Source of the DNA: an uncultured bacterium
Lineage (GTDB): Bacteria > Actinomycetota > Coriobacteriia > Coriobacteriales > Coriobacteriaceae
Assembly (NCBI GenBank): GCA_905214435.1
Contig: CAJMMA010000003.1
Coordinates: 18,370-82,369 of the forward strand
Direction: 5' to 3'
DNA length: 64,000 bases
Positions 61,901 through 64,000 of the stretch are shown in pieces; the first letter of the stretch is position 1; each line of letters opens with the position of its first letter. Made by a program: the position numbers and the translations under genes. Below the pieces are notes generated by a model, which was given only the letters and a program-made list of their open reading frames with translations, was not told the origin of the DNA and ran no database searches.

Positions 61901-62476
61901 ATGAAGCCGCTGCTGCTGCATGCGTGCTGTGCGCCGTGCTCGCTTGAGCCGGTCCGCCTGCTGCGCGAGGAGGGGTTTGAGCCCACGATTTGCTGGACCA
62001 ACCCCAATATTCAGCCGCGCGATGAATGGCAGCGCCGCCTGGACGAGCTGCGCCGGTGGTGTGCCGACGGCGGCATCGAGCTCATTGAGGCAAGCGAGGA
62101 TCGCGAGCGCTGGGAGGCCGGCGTGGCCCCGCTGGGTGCCGATCGGCCCCGTCGCTGTCGCGCGTGCTATGCCCTGCGTCTGGCCGAGGCGTGCCGCGTG
62201 GCCCAGGAGCACGGGTTTGAGTTTGTGGGTACGACGCTCGCCGTCTCGCCGTATCAGCTGTTCGATACCTGTAATGACGTGCTTGAGCGCTTGGCAGCGG
62301 CACATGGGCTCACCCCGGTCATTCGCGATTTTCGCCCGTATTACCCCGAGGCCACGCGTCGTTCGCGCGAGCTTGGCATGTATCGGCAGAACTACTGTGG
62401 TTGCCGCTTCTCGGCCGTCGAGGCGGCCATGGACCGCGCCCGTATCCGCGATGAGCGTAAAGCCGCCAAAAAGTAG
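61901..62476 (+). CDS. queH: Epoxyqueuosine reductase QueH
   Basis: 191 residues from ATG 61901 (GAGGAG 6 bp upstream). Three Cys-rich motifs identify QueH: LLHACCAPCSLE at the N-terminus, RRCRACYALRL in the middle and QNYCGCRFS near the end, which hold a 4Fe-4S cluster and metal. It reduces epoxyqueuosine to queuosine in tRNA, replacing the B12-dependent QueG. Co-directional with queA 64 bp downstream, the preceding step. The B12-free choice is interesting next to a B12-scavenging system in the same window. Confidence 0.93.
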   Translation: MKPLLLHACCAPCSLEPVRLLREEGFEPTICWTNPNIQPRDEWQRRLDELRRWCADGGIELIEASEDRERWEAGVAPLGADRPRRCRACYALRLAEACRVAQEHGFEFVGTTLAVSPYQLFDTCNDVLERLAAAHGLTPVIRDFRPYYPEATRRSRELGMYRQNYCGCRFSAVEAAMDRARIRDERKAAKK

Positions 62477-62540
62477 TTCATTTGGGACGTTAGCCTGCTA
62501 GGATGTAGAGCGGACTTTAGCTATATAAGGAGAATCCGAC

Positions 62541-63758
62541 GTGTCTATGCGTACCGATGATTTTGACTATAACCTTCCTGAGGAACTGATTGCCCAGGCT
62601 CCTGCCGAGCCGCGTGACTCCTGCCGCCTGCTGGTGGTGGATCGCAAAGGCTCCCAGGCAGGAACGCCGCTGGAGCATGGCGGCACCGTCGAGCACCGCA
62701 TCTTCCGCGACATCATCGACTATATCGAGCCGGGCGATGTGCTCGTCATCAACAAGACACGCGTGATGCCGGCCCGCCTGATCGGTCGCAAGGCAGGCTC
62801 GGGCGGCGTGGTCGAGACGCTGCTACTCAAGCGCCGCGAGGACGTTGACCCGCTGGGCCACGTTTGGGAGTGCCTGGTCAAGCCGGGTAAGCGCCTGAAG
62901 CCCGGTGCTCAGATTGAGTATCGCGCCGGTGGCGCCCATGCGCCCGAGGGCGCGCCCGTGGTGCTGACGGCCGAGGTCGTCGACTTTGTCACCGATAGCC
63001 GCGGCGGCCGTCTGGTGCGCTTTGAGCCGGCCGGTTGCAATGCCGCCGGCGAGCCGCGCACGCTCGACGAGGCCATTCACGCCGCCGGTCACGTGCCGCT
63101 GCCGCCCTACATTACCGATTACGAAGGCGATCCCGAGAAGTACCAGACCGTCTATGCCATGAAGGAGGAGCACTCGGCTGCCGCTCCCACGGCGGGTCTG
63201 CACTTTACGCCCGAGCTCATGGCGGCTATCGAGGCCAAGGGCGCGAAGTTTGCCGCCGTCGAGCTCGAGGTGGGCATCGATACCTTCCGTTTGGTGGAGG
63301 AGGACGATCCCACGCAGCATGTGATGCACACCGAGCGCTACCACGTGTCGCAGGAGGTTGTCGACGCTGTGCATAAGGCTAAGGCCGAGGGGCATCGCGT
63401 GATCGCCGTCGGCACCACTGCAGTGCGCTCGCTCGAGAGCGCCTTTGACACGGATGCCCCGGTGTCCGATCCGGCCGTGACAGCGCGTTATTTTGAAGGC
63501 CGTGAGGACGGCGCCGACACGCTCGGCCGCGGTGACATCGTGGTGCGCGAGAACGCGACGACGCAGCTCTACCTCATGCCTGGCTCGACCTATCACGTGG
63601 TCGACGCGCTGATCACGAACTTCCACGTGCCGCGCTCTACGCTCATGATGCTCGTGAGCGCGCTGGCCTCCCGCGACCAGATCATGGATGCCTACGCCGC
63701 CGCTATCGAGGAGCGCTATCGCTTCTTCAGCTTTGGCGACGCAATGCTCATTCAGTAG
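62541..63758 (+). CDS. queA: tRNA preQ1(34) S-adenosylmethionine ribosyltransferase-isomerase QueA
   Basis: 405 residues. GTG 62541 is 7 bp from AAGGAGA, so it is preferred over ATG 62547. QueA moves the ribosyl group of SAM onto preQ1 in tRNA. Motifs: DDFDYNLPEELIAQAPAEPRDSCRLL, INKTRVMPARL, EHSAAAPTAGLHFT and LYLMPGSTYHVVDALITNFHVP(R). Follows queH, giving a short queuosine unit ended by a perfect hairpin. Confidence 0.96.
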   Translation: MSMRTDDFDYNLPEELIAQAPAEPRDSCRLLVVDRKGSQAGTPLEHGGTVEHRIFRDIIDYIEPGDVLVINKTRVMPARLIGRKAGSGGVVETLLLKRREDVDPLGHVWECLVKPGKRLKPGAQIEYRAGGAHAPEGAPVVLTAEVVDFVTDSRGGRLVRFEPAGCNAAGEPRTLDEAIHAAGHVPLPPYITDYEGDPEKYQTVYAMKEEHSAAAPTAGLHFTPELMAAIEAKGAKFAAVELEVGIDTFRLVEEDDPTQHVMHTERYHVSQEVVDAVHKAKAEGHRVIAVGTTAVRSLESAFDTDAPVSDPAVTARYFEGREDGADTLGRGDIVVRENATTQLYLMPGSTYHVVDALITNFHVPRSTLMMLVSALASRDQIMDAYAAAIEERYRFFSFGDAMLIQ

Positions 63759-63786
63759 GTTACGGCGTTTTCCAAACGCCGTAACC
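63758..63786 (+). terminator. Perfect hairpin after queA, no T-run
   Basis: 13-bp arms GGTTACGGCGTTT / AAACGCCGTAACC overlap the stop codon. It lacks a T tail, so it may act as a processing or stability stem. Confidence 0.6.
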
Positions 63787-63798
63787 GGTCGACGCTGC

Positions 63799-63898
63799 AA
63801 ACCCGCCAGGGCGGCAATCTGCCTTTCAACTTCGGCGGCATGATCAGAAGATCAATGCTGCCTCGTTTCAAGGCACCTTGCTCGCTCTGGCGGGTTTT
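63799..63898 (+). ncRNA. Candidate structured RNA or multi-branched terminator after queA
   Basis: Outer arms AAACCCGCCAG (63799-63809) and CTGGCGGGTTTT (63887-63898) pair over 11 bp and end in TTTT like an intrinsic terminator. Between them a strong inner hairpin GGCGGCATGATC / GATCAATGCTGCC (63834-63862) and a smaller one (GGCGGCAATCTGCC) give a branched fold. No known RNA family is recognised. It could also be an extragenic repeat. Confidence 0.4.
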
Positions 63899-63941
63899 CG
63901 CTGACTTTGCCAGAACATCGGCGTTGCCGTGGTTGTCGGGT

Positions 63942-63975
63942 AGTCGTTGGGGACGTTCCTTTTAATATGAGCAGG
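63942..63975. repeat. TTGGGGACG-type extragenic repeat, third copy
   Basis: CGTTGGGGACGTTCCTTTTA shares its core with the elements at 4733-4763 and 5914-5960. The window ends 25 bp later without a further gene. Confidence 0.4.
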
Positions 63976-64000
63976 ACATTGTCAAGAGGCAAAATCGGGC

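Noticed and set aside
1..64000. tRNA, rRNA, CRISPR arrays, prophage or IS transposase genes
   Set aside because: No GGTTCGAATCC-type T-loop with matching acceptor stem, no regularly spaced direct repeats, and no transposase, integrase or phage structural genes were seen.

Overview
The window is high-GC, gene-dense bacterial chromosome with short intergenic gaps, strong AGGAGG-type ribosome binding sites and occasional TTG/GTG starts. The content (fhs plus fchA plus folD, class III fructose-bisphosphatase, GtrA pairs, DUF4430 surface proteins, superoxide reductase, a variant MetRS) best fits an anaerobic gut actinobacterium of the Coriobacteriia, probably Collinsella or a close relative. This assignment comes from gene content and style, not from a database match.

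Layout. 0-5.9 kb: end of an M42 aminopeptidase, an HTH-HipA-like kinase fusion, mnmA and cysK on the minus strand, a divergent Rrf2 regulator, a YvlD-type membrane protein and a TrpR-like regulator. 6.0-12.8 kb: an AddB/AddA-type exonuclease-helicase pair. 12.9-14.8 kb: a DUF3284 protein and an MFS transporter whose base composition is visibly lower in GC. 15-22.3 kb: dnaE followed by a SWIM-SNF2 ATPase. 22.4-27.3 kb: 1Fe superoxide reductase, a NAD-synthetase-like protein with both active sites erased, and ruvC-ruvA-ruvB. 27.4-33 kb: fhs, a PASTA-like membrane protein, a CDF transporter and a double zinc-ribbon protein. 33-41 kb is the most accessory stretch: a SHOCT-family gene split by a frame change, a possible 30-residue peptide, an ADP-ribosylglycohydrolase with a 73-residue partner, a YhcG/DUF1016 nuclease, a frameshifted secreted PI-PLC and two tandem paralogous lipoproteins. 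41-42.6 kb: fchA-folD. 42.6-42.9 kb: a 230-bp MITE-like inverted-repeat element. 43-46.8 kb: C69 dipeptidase, a small acidic protein and an AarF/UbiB kinase. 46.9-51.9 kb: a cobalamin riboswitch leading into two surface proteins with DUF4430 (transcobalamin-like) domains. 52-64 kb: two GtrA proteins, fbp, a DegV protein, a TIM-barrel protein, an RsmB/NSUN methyltransferase, metG, a DUF3267 membrane protein, queH-queA, and a structured intergenic RNA candidate.

How the genes work together. fhs, fchA and folD form a formate-to-methylene-THF route. FolD here lacks the residues for cyclohydrolase chemistry and FchA sits directly upstream, so the two steps seem split between two proteins. AddAB and RuvABC cover double-strand break processing and Holliday junction handling. 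queH and queA are the last steps of queuosine synthesis. The riboswitch-DUF4430 unit reads as a cell-surface corrinoid capture system of a Gram-positive kind that uses transcobalamin-like folds. It is one of the two strongest candidates for an under-described system here; the other is the doubly inactive NAD synthetase homologue.
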